A stretch of DNA of 64,000 bases from DATKMP01 sp963790045 (GTDB lineage: Bacteria > Bacteroidota > Ignavibacteria > UBA10030). The translations under genes and the position numbers were made by a program. The stretch is from assembly GCA_963790045.1 (NCBI GenBank), contig CAWBMS010000008.1, positions 372,001-436,000 of the forward strand. Reading direction: 5' to 3'. Of the stretch, positions 38,158 through 47,845 are shown piece after piece. Under the pieces are notes generated by a model that saw only the letters and a list, made by a program, of their open reading frames with translations, ran no database searches and was not told the origin of the DNA. Each line of letters starts with the position of its first letter. Position 1 is the stretch's first letter.

Positions 38158-39442
38158 AGCAAACAAAGCCGCAGTGGAAGCATACGGGTATTCTTATAAT
38201 GAATTATTAAGAATGAATGTACGGGATATTCGTTCGATTGAAACAGTCCATGGTATTGAAGATCAACTTCGGCAAGCGGCAACAGATGGATTGATATTGG
38301 AAACGATACAGCGCCGAAAAGATGGAACTGTCTTTCCGGTTGAAATCAGTGCCCGCGGTGTAAAAATAGACAACAAAAGGATTGTCGCAAGTGTTGTTCG
38401 CAATATCACCCAACGCAAGCGGGCAGAAGAAGCACTACGCCAAACACAAAAGATGGAAAGTCTCGGTGTCCTTGCCGGCGGCATTGCACACGACTTCAAC
38501 AATCTCCTTCAAGCAATCATCGGGCAAACTTATCTTGCATTGACGAAACTTCCCGAAACACTCGAGGTGCGAAAGAATATTGAAAGGGCACAATTAGCAG
38601 CAACACGCGCCGCTGATCTTACGCGGCAATTACTTGCCTATTCAGGGCATGGAAAGTTTCTCGTCAAAGTCATCGAACTCAATACATTCATTCAAGAAAA
38701 TCTTCACCTGTTGGAAATTGCGATTCCAAAGAATGCTGAGTTACATGTGGAGACAATCGAACCGAAACTTTATTTCAATGCAGATGTTGCACAATTACAG
38801 CAAGTACTGGTTAATCTGGTCATCAACGCTGCGGAAGCAATGAATGGAAATGCTGGAACAATAACCATCCGTGCATATCGCCAAAACATCGATGAAAAAA
38901 ATTTGCCATCGTGGAAACGCGGTAATGTTACACCCAAGCCGGGGACATTTATTGTGCTTGGTGTAGAAGACACGGGGCAAGGCATGGATCAATCCACCGC
39001 CGAAAAAATATTCGATCCGTTTTTCACGACAAAATTTACCGGCAGAGGACTCGGGCTTGCTGCCGTCCTCGGCATTATTCACGGGCACGATGGCGGTTTG
39101 CAAGTGGAAAGCCAGTTTCATGCCGGCACAAAATTCCGAATTGCTTTTCCGCAAACACTGCCGCCTCAATCGGTCCCGGAAGAGATTGTACCGGAAACAA
39201 AGAACCAACTGCACGGCACAATATTGTTTATTGACGATGAATCATGTGTACGCGAGGCATTTGTGGATGCTTTTGCTCAATCGAACATTAAAGTTCTCAC
39301 AGCAAAAGACGGTGAAGAAGGAATAGCGATGTTCAAAGAACATCAGGATTTAATTTCTCTTATTCTTCTTGATCTCTCAATGCCCGGCATGGGCGGTGAG
39401 GCAGCGTTCAGAGCATTGCGCAACATCAGCCCGCATGTTTAA
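37991..39442 (+). CDS. Hybrid PAS histidine kinase, middle fragment (PAS, HisKA, HATPase, receiver start)
   Basis: True coding starts near 38125. The second PAS domain (ILEANKAAVEAYGYSYNELL) is followed by the phospho-acceptor helix LAGGIAHDFNNLLQAI, the ATP-binding domain with NLVINAAEAM (N box), DTGQGMD (G1), FDPFFTTKFTGRGLGLAAVLGII, and a receiver domain starting ILFIDDESCVREAF with phospho-Asp in LLDLSMPGMGGEAAF. The frame breaks at 39435 by an extra T in a TTT run. Its own receiver suggests auto-regulation or a phosphorelay; no partner regulator is adjacent. Confidence 0.85.
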   Translation: MKCRSLCIKKRSRPLAHSKILQHGKKQKRRYCGTTCLPTTHMTLFTLVTIEGNILEANKAAVEAYGYSYNELLRMNVRDIRSIETVHGIEDQLRQAATDGLILETIQRRKDGTVFPVEISARGVKIDNKRIVASVVRNITQRKRAEEALRQTQKMESLGVLAGGIAHDFNNLLQAIIGQTYLALTKLPETLEVRKNIERAQLAATRAADLTRQLLAYSGHGKFLVKVIELNTFIQENLHLLEIAIPKNAELHVETIEPKLYFNADVAQLQQVLVNLVINAAEAMNGNAGTITIRAYRQNIDEKNLPSWKRGNVTPKPGTFIVLGVEDTGQGMDQSTAEKIFDPFFTTKFTGRGLGLAAVLGIIHGHDGGLQVESQFHAGTKFRIAFPQTLPPQSVPEEIVPETKNQLHGTILFIDDESCVREAFVDAFAQSNIKVLTAKDGEEGIAMFKEHQDLISLILLDLSMPGMGGEAAFRALRNISPHV

Positions 39443-39587
39443 AATTATTATTTCATCAGGATATTCAGAAGAGAATATCACCACTAAATTCAAGGGATTG
39501 GAAATAACGGGATTGATTCTGAAACCATACCCGTGGAACAAACTCCATCAACTATTAACCGAATATCTTAACATTTTGACGTTATGA
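39435..39587 (+). CDS. Hybrid PAS histidine kinase, 3' end of the receiver domain
   Basis: In-frame end of the receiver: KIIISSGYSEENITTKFKG, then ILKPYPWNKLHQLL with the conserved Lys-Pro. Together with the preceding fragments it makes a single gene 37612-39587. The stop overlaps the start of the MFS transporter gene as ATGA. Confidence 0.8.
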   Translation: MFKIIISSGYSEENITTKFKGLEITGLILKPYPWNKLHQLLTEYLNILTL

Positions 39588-40840
39588 AAATCTTGACGCG
39601 CACCATCTGGTTGCTTTCCATTATCAGTCTTTTCACGGACGTTGCGAGCGAAATGTTATATCCTGTCATGCCAATGTACTTAACGAGCATTGGATTTTCT
39701 GTCGTGTGGATTGGATTGCTGGAAGGAGTTGCCGAAGCCACCGCAGGTTTCAGTAAAGGATATTTTGGGAAACTTTCCGATGCGCTCGGAAAACGCAAAC
39801 TGTTCGTTCAAATTGGATATTCGTTAAGTGCGATTTCAAAACCGTTGATGGCACTTTTCACCTCTCCTCTTGGCATTTTATTTTTACGAATGGCGGATCG
39901 TCTTGGAAAAGGAATTCGTACCGGCGCTCGCGATGGCATGCTTTCTGCGGAAACGACGCAAGGGTTCAAAGGGCGCGTCTTCGGATTCCACCGTGCATTC
40001 GATACTATCGGTGCAGCGTTAGGACCGATTGCAGCATTGATATTTTTACTGTTATATCCCGGACACTATCGCACTTTGTTTCTTTTTGCGCTTGTGCCGG
40101 GTTTATGTGCCATTGCCACTACTATGTTTATTAAAGAAAAAAAAATATCTTTCCATCACACAAATTCACCTATTCCAAATTTTTTTTCGTTCGTTTCATA
40201 TTGGCGCACGGCGCCGCGTGAATATCGTTTGGTGGTATCAGGAATGCTCGCATTTGCTGTCTTCAACAGTTCCGATGTTTTTTTATTGTTGATGCTAAGA
40301 TTGCATGGTGCATCTGATAATATCGTCATCGGCATTTACATTTTTTATAATTTAGTGTACGCTGTTGCATCATATCCATTGGGTGCATTAGGCGATAAAA
40401 TCGGTCTCCGGCAAACGATGGTGATAGGATTACTTGTGTTTGCCGTGGTGTACGCCGGCATTGCTGTTGTTATCTCTCCAATCGGTATGGCTGCTCTCTT
40501 TCTGTTGTACGGAATTTATGCAGCAGCAACGGAAGGTATTTCCAAAGCATGGATTTCTAACATCGCTGCAACATCCGATGTTGCTACAGCAATTGGATTT
40601 TATACCGGCGTTCAAAGTATCTGCACATTGGCCGCAAGCAGCGTTACAGGAATTCTATGGCAGATATGGTCTCCGATGGCGGCATTTCTTCTTTCAGCAT
40701 TGGGAACATTTTTCATCGCAATCTATTTTATCATTGTCTTTCGTTACAACATCACACGAACCATCAGCCAGTTTAAATCATTGAGTAGAACAAATCACCT
40801 TTTTTTCTCTTGCCGTTCTCGTCAATCTCCGTTATTTTGA
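39584..40840 (+). CDS. MFS transporter
   Basis: A 418-residue, 12-helix major facilitator protein. It starts with the SLFTDVASEMLYPVMPMYL block, has the MFS loop motif GKLSDALGKRK between helices 2 and 3, and RMADRLGKGIRTGARDGML. The relatives I know with DVASEM-type starts are of unknown substrate. It overlaps the kinase stop by four bases and precedes an acyl-activating enzyme by about 70 bases; in other bacteria an MFS protein (LplT) pairs with the Aas acyl-ACP ligase, but this resemblance is only by position. Confidence 0.8.
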   Translation: MKILTRTIWLLSIISLFTDVASEMLYPVMPMYLTSIGFSVVWIGLLEGVAEATAGFSKGYFGKLSDALGKRKLFVQIGYSLSAISKPLMALFTSPLGILFLRMADRLGKGIRTGARDGMLSAETTQGFKGRVFGFHRAFDTIGAALGPIAALIFLLLYPGHYRTLFLFALVPGLCAIATTMFIKEKKISFHHTNSPIPNFFSFVSYWRTAPREYRLVVSGMLAFAVFNSSDVFLLLMLRLHGASDNIVIGIYIFYNLVYAVASYPLGALGDKIGLRQTMVIGLLVFAVVYAGIAVVISPIGMAALFLLYGIYAAATEGISKAWISNIAATSDVATAIGFYTGVQSICTLAASSVTGILWQIWSPMAAFLLSALGTFFIAIYFIIVFRYNITRTISQFKSLSRTNHLFFSCRSRQSPLF

Positions 40841-40912
40841 ATTAATCTCTTCGTTTATTCAATTACGAATGAACACGGTAATGCATAGACAACATATCAC
40901 ACAGGAGTCCGC

Positions 40913-42439
40913 ATGATTCTTCATGAACATTTTGTACGAATTGCACGCGAGAATGAAGATAAATTAGCGTTCATTGACCGAACGACCAATCAACGCTTCA
41001 CATACGGTAAAGCATTGATCGCATCGCTGATCATTGCGGATAAACTTCAACAATATCGAAAAGGATTTATCGGCATTATGCTGCCGACTTCTGCCGGTTG
41101 TGCGTTATCGATTCTCGGCACGTTAATGAGCGGACGTGCACCGGTGATGATCAATTTTTCCACGGGTGCTGCACAGAATGCCGAGTACGCTCAAAAAAAG
41201 TGCGCCTTCAAAACAATCATCACATCGAAAGCATTACTGCAAAAAATAAATTGTCCCTTCGTTCCCGGCATGGTTTTTATTGAAGACATTTTGACAAGCG
41301 TCGGCTTGCTGGAAAAAATTAAATCGGCCTTATGGTCCAAACTTCCCGAAGATCGGCTCTTAAAAAAAATCTCTATCGGTTCTGAAACAGATACTGCAGT
41401 GTTATTATTCACTAGCGGCAGTGAAAACGAACCAAAAGCAGTGCAGCTTTCGCATAAAAATATTTCGGCAAACATCGAAGGCATTTCGCAGGTTTTCGAT
41501 CTTACATCCGATGATGTCTTTCTTGCGAACTTACCGCTCTTTCATGTCTTTGGGATTACTGCTAATCTCTGGCTGCCGTTACATTTCGGCATGTCGATTG
41601 CAACATACGCAAATCCTCTGGACTTCAAAGCAATATGCGATGTCATCCGTGAAGAAAAAGTAACTTTCGTCGTCGGAACACCGACGTTTATGTGGGGCTA
41701 CCTGAAGAAATCTTCTCCGGGTGATTTTTCTTCGTGCCGCATTATGATGACTGGTGCGGATAAGACTCCTGATGCACTGCGGGAAGAATATTTACACAAA
41801 TACAACATCACCTTGTTGGAAGGATATGGTTGCACGGAAGCAAGTCCAGTCATCAGTGCAAACTCCCACACCGCAAACCAGCCGGGCAGCGTGGGACGTG
41901 CATTGCCGAATGTGAAAGTCCGCATTGAAAATTACGAAACAGGTGAAGAATGCGCTGCCGGCGAAACCGGAAAAATTTTAGTCAAAGGCGACAATGTGAT
42001 GAAAGGATATTTTGATGACTTTGAAGCAACATCGTTAAGCATCAGGCATGGCTGGTACGATACCGGCGATATGGGCTATAAAGATACAGAGGGATTTCTC
42101 TGGCACGTGGGCAGATTAAAACGCTTTATCAAAATCGGCGGCGAGATGGTGTCGCTCATTCGCGTGGAAAACGTCCTTGAGCATTTGCTGCCGCCCGAGA
42201 CTGAAAGCTGTGTGGTAGAAGTACCGGAACCGATGCGCGGCTCAAAAATTGTTGCCGTGATCACACAGAAAATTCAAGAAAAAGCAATTCTCAAAAAGAT
42301 GGCGGAACAATTGCCGAATATCGCTTTGCCAAAACAATTTGTGGTGATGGATGAATTGCCGAAAATGGGCAGCGGGAAAATTGATTTTCGCCGCATTACC
42401 GACATTGTGCGCGATATGTTGCAGCATGGGCAGAAATAA
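40913..42439 (+). CDS. AMP-forming acyl-CoA / acyl-ACP ligase (Aas ligase-domain type)
   Basis: 508 residues of the ANL superfamily. Visible: the ATP loop LLFTSGSENEPKAV, NLPLFHVFG, VVGTPTFMWGYL, the YGCTEASPVIS core, WYDTGDMGYKD, and the C-terminal GRLKRFIKIGGEMVSL with the final PKMGSGKIDFR catalytic Lys. It activates a fatty acid to acyl-AMP and passes it to CoA or ACP. Similarity is to the ligase half of Aas, which with PlsC rebuilds lysophospholipids; a plsC gene lies 8 kb away. Confidence 0.82.
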   Translation: MILHEHFVRIARENEDKLAFIDRTTNQRFTYGKALIASLIIADKLQQYRKGFIGIMLPTSAGCALSILGTLMSGRAPVMINFSTGAAQNAEYAQKKCAFKTIITSKALLQKINCPFVPGMVFIEDILTSVGLLEKIKSALWSKLPEDRLLKKISIGSETDTAVLLFTSGSENEPKAVQLSHKNISANIEGISQVFDLTSDDVFLANLPLFHVFGITANLWLPLHFGMSIATYANPLDFKAICDVIREEKVTFVVGTPTFMWGYLKKSSPGDFSSCRIMMTGADKTPDALREEYLHKYNITLLEGYGCTEASPVISANSHTANQPGSVGRALPNVKVRIENYETGEECAAGETGKILVKGDNVMKGYFDDFEATSLSIRHGWYDTGDMGYKDTEGFLWHVGRLKRFIKIGGEMVSLIRVENVLEHLLPPETESCVVEVPEPMRGSKIVAVITQKIQEKAILKKMAEQLPNIALPKQFVVMDELPKMGSGKIDFRRITDIVRDMLQHGQK

Positions 42440-42516
42440 TTTTTACGACAACAACCAAAGTTGGTTCCTTTCAACACCAGTTGTTATAAAATTCCAGAAA
42501 CCAATTTTCATTGCAC

Positions 42517-44310
42517 TCATGGAAGTTGAGCGATTTTCGCAAGAAATTCTTTCGGCGTAAAAAATCCGACGCTTGGTACTTCCATCGCTTCCGTTCCATC
42601 AAATCGAAGTACTACAACGGTTGGCACGCCGGTGATATTGAATTTTTTTCGCAGCACTTCAGATTCCGGTGAATCGAAGTGCGTCAAATCAACTTTCAAT
42701 CGTATAAATTTATTCGTCGCATCGATCACATCTTTATCCGTCCAAGTGTTGTGATCAAGTTCTTTGCATGGAATGCACCAGTCGGCAGAAAAATCGATGA
42801 GCACTGGCGTTTTGCTTTCTTTTGCGTGCGCCAATGCAGTATCTGAATATGCCTCCCACGTCATTCCCTTTTCACTGAGATTGAATGCAAACCACACTCC
42901 TGCTGCAATCGATAAAATGCCAAACACCCATTGAAACTTTTGCAGCAACGGCTTCACACGTCCCGATCTATCGATAAAGCCAAGATAGATTCCTCCCGCA
43001 ATAAGCGCAACAGGAATAACATCGAATGCAAATTTCGGCGCAATTGCGAGTGCAAGATAAAATAACGCCGCCGCCGAAAGAATAACACCAAAAATCCGTT
43101 CTACCCACACCGACCATGAACCTGAGCGTGGAATTTTTTTAAGCAAACCGGAAAATGTTCCCAACACTAAATACGGAAAGCCAAGTCCAAGCGACAAGGT
43201 GAAGAATGTCAAAAATCCAAACCATGGATCGCCTTTCGCCGCAACGAAGGTGAGCAATGCAATGACCGGCGGTCCAACGCACGGCGAAGCAAACACACCT
43301 ACGACAAGTCCGGAAAGATACGTTGCAATAAATCCTGTGCCGGTTGTTCCGCCAAGTTTGCTGGTAAGCCAGTACGGCATTTGTATTTGATACAACCCGA
43401 ACGAACTGAGCGCAAGTGCAAACAACAAAGCAGCAATACCGGCAAGCACCCACGGACTTTGCAGCCAGCTTCCGAATAATCCGCCGCCGAGAGCCGCCGC
43501 AACACCAAGCACGCTGTACATCGACGCAATGCCCAACACATATACAACTGCTTTTAAAAATACGCGCACTACATTTGTTTCCGATTGTCCTCCAAAGAGC
43601 GACACCGTTACCGACAACATCGGATATACACACGGTGTAAGATTCAATGCAAGCCCGACTAAAAAGATTGCGAGCAACGTTAACAGCAATCCTTTCTCCT
43701 TAACATCATTTGCAAAACGATTCTGCGTTTCTTGTGTCGGCAGCTGCGGTTGTGTGAACGTTTCTTGTTGCTGTAATGCAACCGATGTATCGGCAGTTAC
43801 AGCCGCAGCCGTAATATGTACCGGAAGGACAACATCGATGTTGACAGGCGCAAGGCACGTTTGATTGTTGCATGCTTGTGCCGTTACTGTTCCGCGGACC
43901 GTATCAAAACCAATTTTATGATTGATTGATATTTTGAATGAAGCTGCGATCGCTACCGTTCCTTCGTACAAATCTATGGGCTGGTCTGTAAATCCCAAAG
44001 ATATTCTTTTACCTTGCGGATATTGTACGCTCAAGACAGAAATAGTTTGATTCGACTGAAAGGCAAGTTCCGTCCCAATCAAATAATCGAACGTCGGCGT
44101 ATGAGAATTGATGTGCCAGCCGTTTGCAATCGTTACACGAATTGCCGCTCGCACCGTTCCACCCTGCTGCACTTGGTTTGTGGAAAGTGTTGACATGACG
44201 GTAATTTCTTTATCTGCCGATATAGGTTGTGCATAACTCTCAACGGATGCAATCATTGCAAGACAGACGAATACAGTCGTGTATAAAAACGAATAACGGA
44301 TTTTCTTCAT
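42517..44310 (-). CDS. dsbD: Thiol:disulfide interchange protein DsbD
   Basis: 597 residues. A signal peptide is followed by an N-terminal periplasmic DsbD-alpha-like domain with ACNNQTC (two Cys), then eight membrane helices with the redox pair in LTPCVYPML and FASPCVGPP. The C-terminal thioredoxin domain has DFSADWCIPCKELD near residue 512. It carries electrons from cytosolic thioredoxin to the periplasm. The tlpA gene is 11 bases upstream on the same strand and likely supplies the partner. Confidence 0.92.
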   Translation of the reverse strand: MKKIRYSFLYTTVFVCLAMIASVESYAQPISADKEITVMSTLSTNQVQQGGTVRAAIRVTIANGWHINSHTPTFDYLIGTELAFQSNQTISVLSVQYPQGKRISLGFTDQPIDLYEGTVAIAASFKISINHKIGFDTVRGTVTAQACNNQTCLAPVNIDVVLPVHITAAAVTADTSVALQQQETFTQPQLPTQETQNRFANDVKEKGLLLTLLAIFLVGLALNLTPCVYPMLSVTVSLFGGQSETNVVRVFLKAVVYVLGIASMYSVLGVAAALGGGLFGSWLQSPWVLAGIAALLFALALSSFGLYQIQMPYWLTSKLGGTTGTGFIATYLSGLVVGVFASPCVGPPVIALLTFVAAKGDPWFGFLTFFTLSLGLGFPYLVLGTFSGLLKKIPRSGSWSVWVERIFGVILSAAALFYLALAIAPKFAFDVIPVALIAGGIYLGFIDRSGRVKPLLQKFQWVFGILSIAAGVWFAFNLSEKGMTWEAYSDTALAHAKESKTPVLIDFSADWCIPCKELDHNTWTDKDVIDATNKFIRLKVDLTHFDSPESEVLRKKFNITGVPTVVVLRFDGTEAMEVPSVGFFTPKEFLAKIAQLP

Positions 44311-44321
44311 TCAACGATACT

Positions 44322-44804
44322 CTATCGTAAAAGTGATTTCAGTTTCTGTTCCAATGTTTCGTTCGTCAACATTCCCACTTGCTTATCGACAATAAATCCT
44401 TTTCTATCAATAAAGAAGCTCGTAGGAATTGCTTCGATGCCGCCATAGGCCTTCACAATATCATCATCGCCCAGCACAATTGGATAATTGAACTTCGCTT
44501 TCGCAGCAAACGCATTTACCGCCGGCCAACCTTTTTGGTCTAACGAAACGCCGACGATCACCAATCCTTTTTTATATTGGTCTTGAACTTTAATAAAGTC
44601 CGGAATTTCTGCGCGGCATGGCGGACACCATGTTGCCCAGAAATTGACGATCACCACTTTGCCTTTCAATTTCGCAAGTTCAATCGTTGTTCCATCTGCC
44701 GTCTTCAAAGAAAAATTGGGCGCGAGCTGTTTACTTTTCGTTTGCGATAAACCATACACAAACGCAGCACTCAGCATCAAGACGGTGAGAATAATATGTT
44801 TCAT
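44322..44804 (-). CDS. tlpA: TlpA/ResA-type periplasmic thiol:disulfide oxidoreductase
   Basis: 160 residues with an N-terminal signal (MKHIILTVLMLSAAFVYG), a thioredoxin fold with NFWATWCPPC (Cys 60, Cys 63), and the cis-Pro in IPTSFFID. It reduces disulfides in the periplasm, for example for cytochrome c maturation. It is followed directly by dsbD, which would keep it reduced, so the pair forms a redox operon. Confidence 0.9.
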   Translation of the reverse strand: MKHIILTVLMLSAAFVYGLSQTKSKQLAPNFSLKTADGTTIELAKLKGKVVIVNFWATWCPPCRAEIPDFIKVQDQYKKGLVIVGVSLDQKGWPAVNAFAAKAKFNYPIVLGDDDIVKAYGGIEAIPTSFFIDRKGFIVDKQVGMLTNETLEQKLKSLLR

Positions 44805-44979
44805 AAATCTATTCCTTTCTAGTACGAGTTGATTGTTGTGTTCTTTCTTCCTACTTCAACCAACGGAAAGAGAAATTCGTTTCTCCTTCACATTAGAAAA
44901 AATAGGAATATTTCCTTTGATTTGCCTATATAAATATTATGTTGCTTTTCATCTGATTATCGACAATATTTTTCTAACG

Positions 44980-45930
44980 ATGAACAAGTCCTTGTACATC
45001 CTTGGTATTGACGGCGGCGGAACAAAAACCTCGGCGGTACTCTGCACGATGGATCAAACCATCATTGCTGAGGCACAAGGCGAAGGTTCCAATATACAAA
45101 TTATCGGTACAGGGCAAACGGCAGAAATCATTCTTGATCTTATTCATCAATGCTGCCATTCTGTTGGATGCACAATTTCAGAAATCGGTGCTATCGTTGC
45201 AGGAGTTGCAGGGGTTGGCCGTCCTGCTGACCGGCAGCAATTGTTGGATGCCATTACTGCTCTTGCGCAAAAAAATCAGCTTCCACTTCCGCCGTTCGGC
45301 ATCGAAAGCGATGCGCGTATTGCTTTGGAAGGTGCATTTAACGGCAAGCCCGGTATCATTGTTATTGCCGGAACCGGATCGATTGTGATGGGAAAAAATG
45401 TAAACGGCAAGTTGCATCGTTCCGGCGGTTGGGGTAGATTGATTGGTGATGAAGGAAGCGGCTACGCCATCGGACGCGAAGCATTTCGTACCATCGCCAA
45501 AGAAATGGATGGAAACAAAACAAAAACCCGCCTCAAGAAATTATTCGCTGATCAGCTGCAATTAACTTCACAGGAAGCAATCATTCAAGCCGTCTATCGA
45601 AACAATTTTGACATGGCAAGCGTGGTACCATTGGTTCTTGAAGCTGCATCGAAAAATGATTCGATTGCAAAAAATATTTTAGCCGATGAAGCGAAGGAGT
45701 TGGTAGAGACAATTGCGCGGACGTCCGATTCTTTAATAAATAGTAAAAAGAAAAACGAACGCCTTCCCCTTTCCTTCGCCGGCAGCTTGTTGACAAACGA
45801 TAATTTCTATTCACGGAAAGTTCGTTCAGTAATTAAACGAACACTGCCACAGCTTTCACTTCGCGCAGCAGAAGCATCACCGGTCATCGGCGCAGTGTTG
45901 ATGGCAAAAGATTTGGCAGGCGACCAATGA
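44980..45930 (+). CDS. BadF/BadG-family sugar kinase (N-acetylglucosamine kinase-like)
   Basis: ATG at 44980 is chosen (MNKSLYILGIDGGGTKTSAV) since the actin-fold phosphate-1 loop GIDGGGTKT must be near the start; a longer frame from 44833 adds an implausible Cys/Phe-rich tail. Further motifs: VAGVAGVGRP, ESDARIALEGA, IAGTGSIVMG, GGWGRLIGDEGSGY. This layout is the GlcNAc/MurNAc kinase type. It begins a five-gene run in which every junction overlaps, ending with SpoIID; amino-sugar phosphorylation in cell-wall salvage is inferred. Confidence 0.82.
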   Translation: MNKSLYILGIDGGGTKTSAVLCTMDQTIIAEAQGEGSNIQIIGTGQTAEIILDLIHQCCHSVGCTISEIGAIVAGVAGVGRPADRQQLLDAITALAQKNQLPLPPFGIESDARIALEGAFNGKPGIIVIAGTGSIVMGKNVNGKLHRSGGWGRLIGDEGSGYAIGREAFRTIAKEMDGNKTKTRLKKLFADQLQLTSQEAIIQAVYRNNFDMASVVPLVLEAASKNDSIAKNILADEAKELVETIARTSDSLINSKKKNERLPLSFAGSLLTNDNFYSRKVRSVIKRTLPQLSLRAAEASPVIGAVLMAKDLAGDQ

Positions 45931-47315
45931 GCACAAACCAGCAGTCCATTTCTCATCCGCAATGCGAAGTACGGCAAATTCCTCTACTGACAACGGGAAA
46001 AGCGCTTCATAATATTATCAACCATGTTTCTACAAAATATTTTTTATTGATCACGGATCCATCGGTTCAATTTGGACAGTTTGCCTTAGAGCGATTGGTT
46101 GCCGTTGCGGAACAAACAAATGCAGGCATGGTCTATTCCGATTTTTATGAAGTAAAAAATGGAAAGCGGATGGAACATCCCGTCATCGATTATCAAGACG
46201 GCAGCATTCGTGACGGATTTATTTTTGGTTCGCTGCTATTTTTTTCGATTGCCGCTGTCAAACACGCGTTAAAAAAATATGGCAAGATTGCGAACGTGCA
46301 ATATGCTGCATTGTACGATTTGCGGTTGAAGGTTTCAATCGACCATCAACTTTTTCACATTCCAGAATATTTATATTCATGCATCGAAACCGACACACGA
46401 ACAAGCGATGAAAAACAATTTGACTATGTCGATCCGCAACAGCGGCAAGTCCAGATAGAAATGGAAGCGGTTTGCACGCAGCATCTGAAAAATATCGGCG
46501 CCTATCTTCCGCCAAAATTTGCGCGACCGCCAAAATCGAAAACCGTTTTTCCGGTTGTAACAAGTGTGATCATTCCTGTCCGCAATCGTGCCAATACCAT
46601 TGCAGATGCAGTGACCAGCGCACTTGCACAACAAGTAGATTTTTCGTTTAATTGTATTGTTGTGGACAATCACTCTACTGATGACACAACAAAGATTATA
46701 AAGAATATTGCCAGTCACGATGCTCGTGTCAAACATATTATCCCTCAACGTACCGATCTCGGTATCGGAGGATGCTGGAATGAAGCGATCTTTTCCGAAC
46801 ATTGCGGACAGTACGCCGTGCAGCTCGATTCCGATGATGTGTACAACGGCACCGACACATTGCAAAAGATCATCGATTTGTTCCGAACAGAAAGATATGG
46901 CATGATTATCGGCTCGTATCAACTGGTCAATCAAAAGCTGCAAGAAATTCCTCCGGGCATCATTGATCATCAAGAATGGACGCCGAACAACGGAAGGAAC
47001 AATGCCCTGCGCATTAACGGACTCGGTGCACCGCGTGCTTTCAACACCGCAGTGCTTCGATCATTGGGCGGATTTCCAAACGTCAGTTATGGCGAAGATT
47101 ACGCCGCAGCATTGACGATCTCACGCCAATATCAAATCGGCCGCATTTATGAGCCGCTGTATCTTTGCCGCCGCTGGGAAGGAAATTCCGACGCATCGCT
47201 TTCTCTTGAACGCATCAATCGCAACGACTCATACAAAGATAAAATCCGTACGATGGAAATTCTTGTCCGGCATTCTCGGACTCTTCCTAGTCGTTTAAAA
47301 AGGAACTCATTGTGA
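45927..47315 (+). CDS. Family 2 glycosyltransferase
   Basis: 462 residues with two parts. The N-terminal 190 residues resemble a degenerate GT-A domain (HVSTKYFLLITDPSVQF, AGMVYSDFYEVKNGKR). The second part, from residue 205, is a full GT2 domain: SVIIPVRNRANTIADAV, CIVVDNHSTDDT, AVQLDSDDVY (DxD-type), and YGEDYAAALTISR. It transfers a sugar from a nucleotide donor, product unknown. It overlaps both neighbours (ATGA and GTGA). Confidence 0.82.
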   Translation: MSTNQQSISHPQCEVRQIPLLTTGKALHNIINHVSTKYFLLITDPSVQFGQFALERLVAVAEQTNAGMVYSDFYEVKNGKRMEHPVIDYQDGSIRDGFIFGSLLFFSIAAVKHALKKYGKIANVQYAALYDLRLKVSIDHQLFHIPEYLYSCIETDTRTSDEKQFDYVDPQQRQVQIEMEAVCTQHLKNIGAYLPPKFARPPKSKTVFPVVTSVIIPVRNRANTIADAVTSALAQQVDFSFNCIVVDNHSTDDTTKIIKNIASHDARVKHIIPQRTDLGIGGCWNEAIFSEHCGQYAVQLDSDDVYNGTDTLQKIIDLFRTERYGMIIGSYQLVNQKLQEIPPGIIDHQEWTPNNGRNNALRINGLGAPRAFNTAVLRSLGGFPNVSYGEDYAAALTISRQYQIGRIYEPLYLCRRWEGNSDASLSLERINRNDSYKDKIRTMEILVRHSRTLPSRLKRNSL

Positions 47316-47845
47316 GCACTTTCTGCCGCCGCTGGAAACAAACCGATCTGGAAATCGTTCGCTACCTTCTATGGGAAACATGGAAAGAAACGTACAGCAA
47401 ATTTATTCCTCAAGATGATCTTGAAACATACTTCGCAGAACATTATACCTCAGACCAAATGAAAGCCATGTTCAAAGATCGTGATATAACAGGATTTGTT
47501 GCCGAAACTGATGAGATTATTGCCGGATTCGAAAAATTATATTTCGACGAAGAAAAAAAACGGCTGTATGTCCATCAACTCTATACGCTGCCTGTTTATC
47601 AGGGAATCGGAATCGGCACACAATTGCTGGGGCTTGCCGCAGAAAACGCAACAGCACATGGCTTTGATGAGCTCTGGATTGGTGTGATGGTTCCTAATGA
47701 AGCATCGGTTGCATGGTATAAAAAATTCGGATATGAGATTGCTGAAACCTTGCCGTTCACCATGGGAAAGACCGTTGTGGAACATTATATCGGTTCGATA
47801 TCGGTGAACAATATTCTCACCGCACAGCGGACATCGACTGAATGA
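47312..47845 (+). CDS. GNAT acetyltransferase
   Basis: 177 residues. GTG at 47312 overlaps the GT2 stop, and the next frame begins at MSTFCRRWKQTDLEIVRYL. The acetyl-CoA loop LYTLPVYQGIGIGTQLL (Q/R-x-x-G-x-G/A) and WYKKFGYEIAE are typical GNAT elements. It may acetylate an amino sugar or peptide of the same pathway, but this is a guess from neighbours. Confidence 0.82.
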   Translation: MSTFCRRWKQTDLEIVRYLLWETWKETYSKFIPQDDLETYFAEHYTSDQMKAMFKDRDITGFVAETDEIIAGFEKLYFDEEKKRLYVHQLYTLPVYQGIGIGTQLLGLAAENATAHGFDELWIGVMVPNEASVAWYKKFGYEIAETLPFTMGKTVVEHYIGSISVNNILTAQRTSTE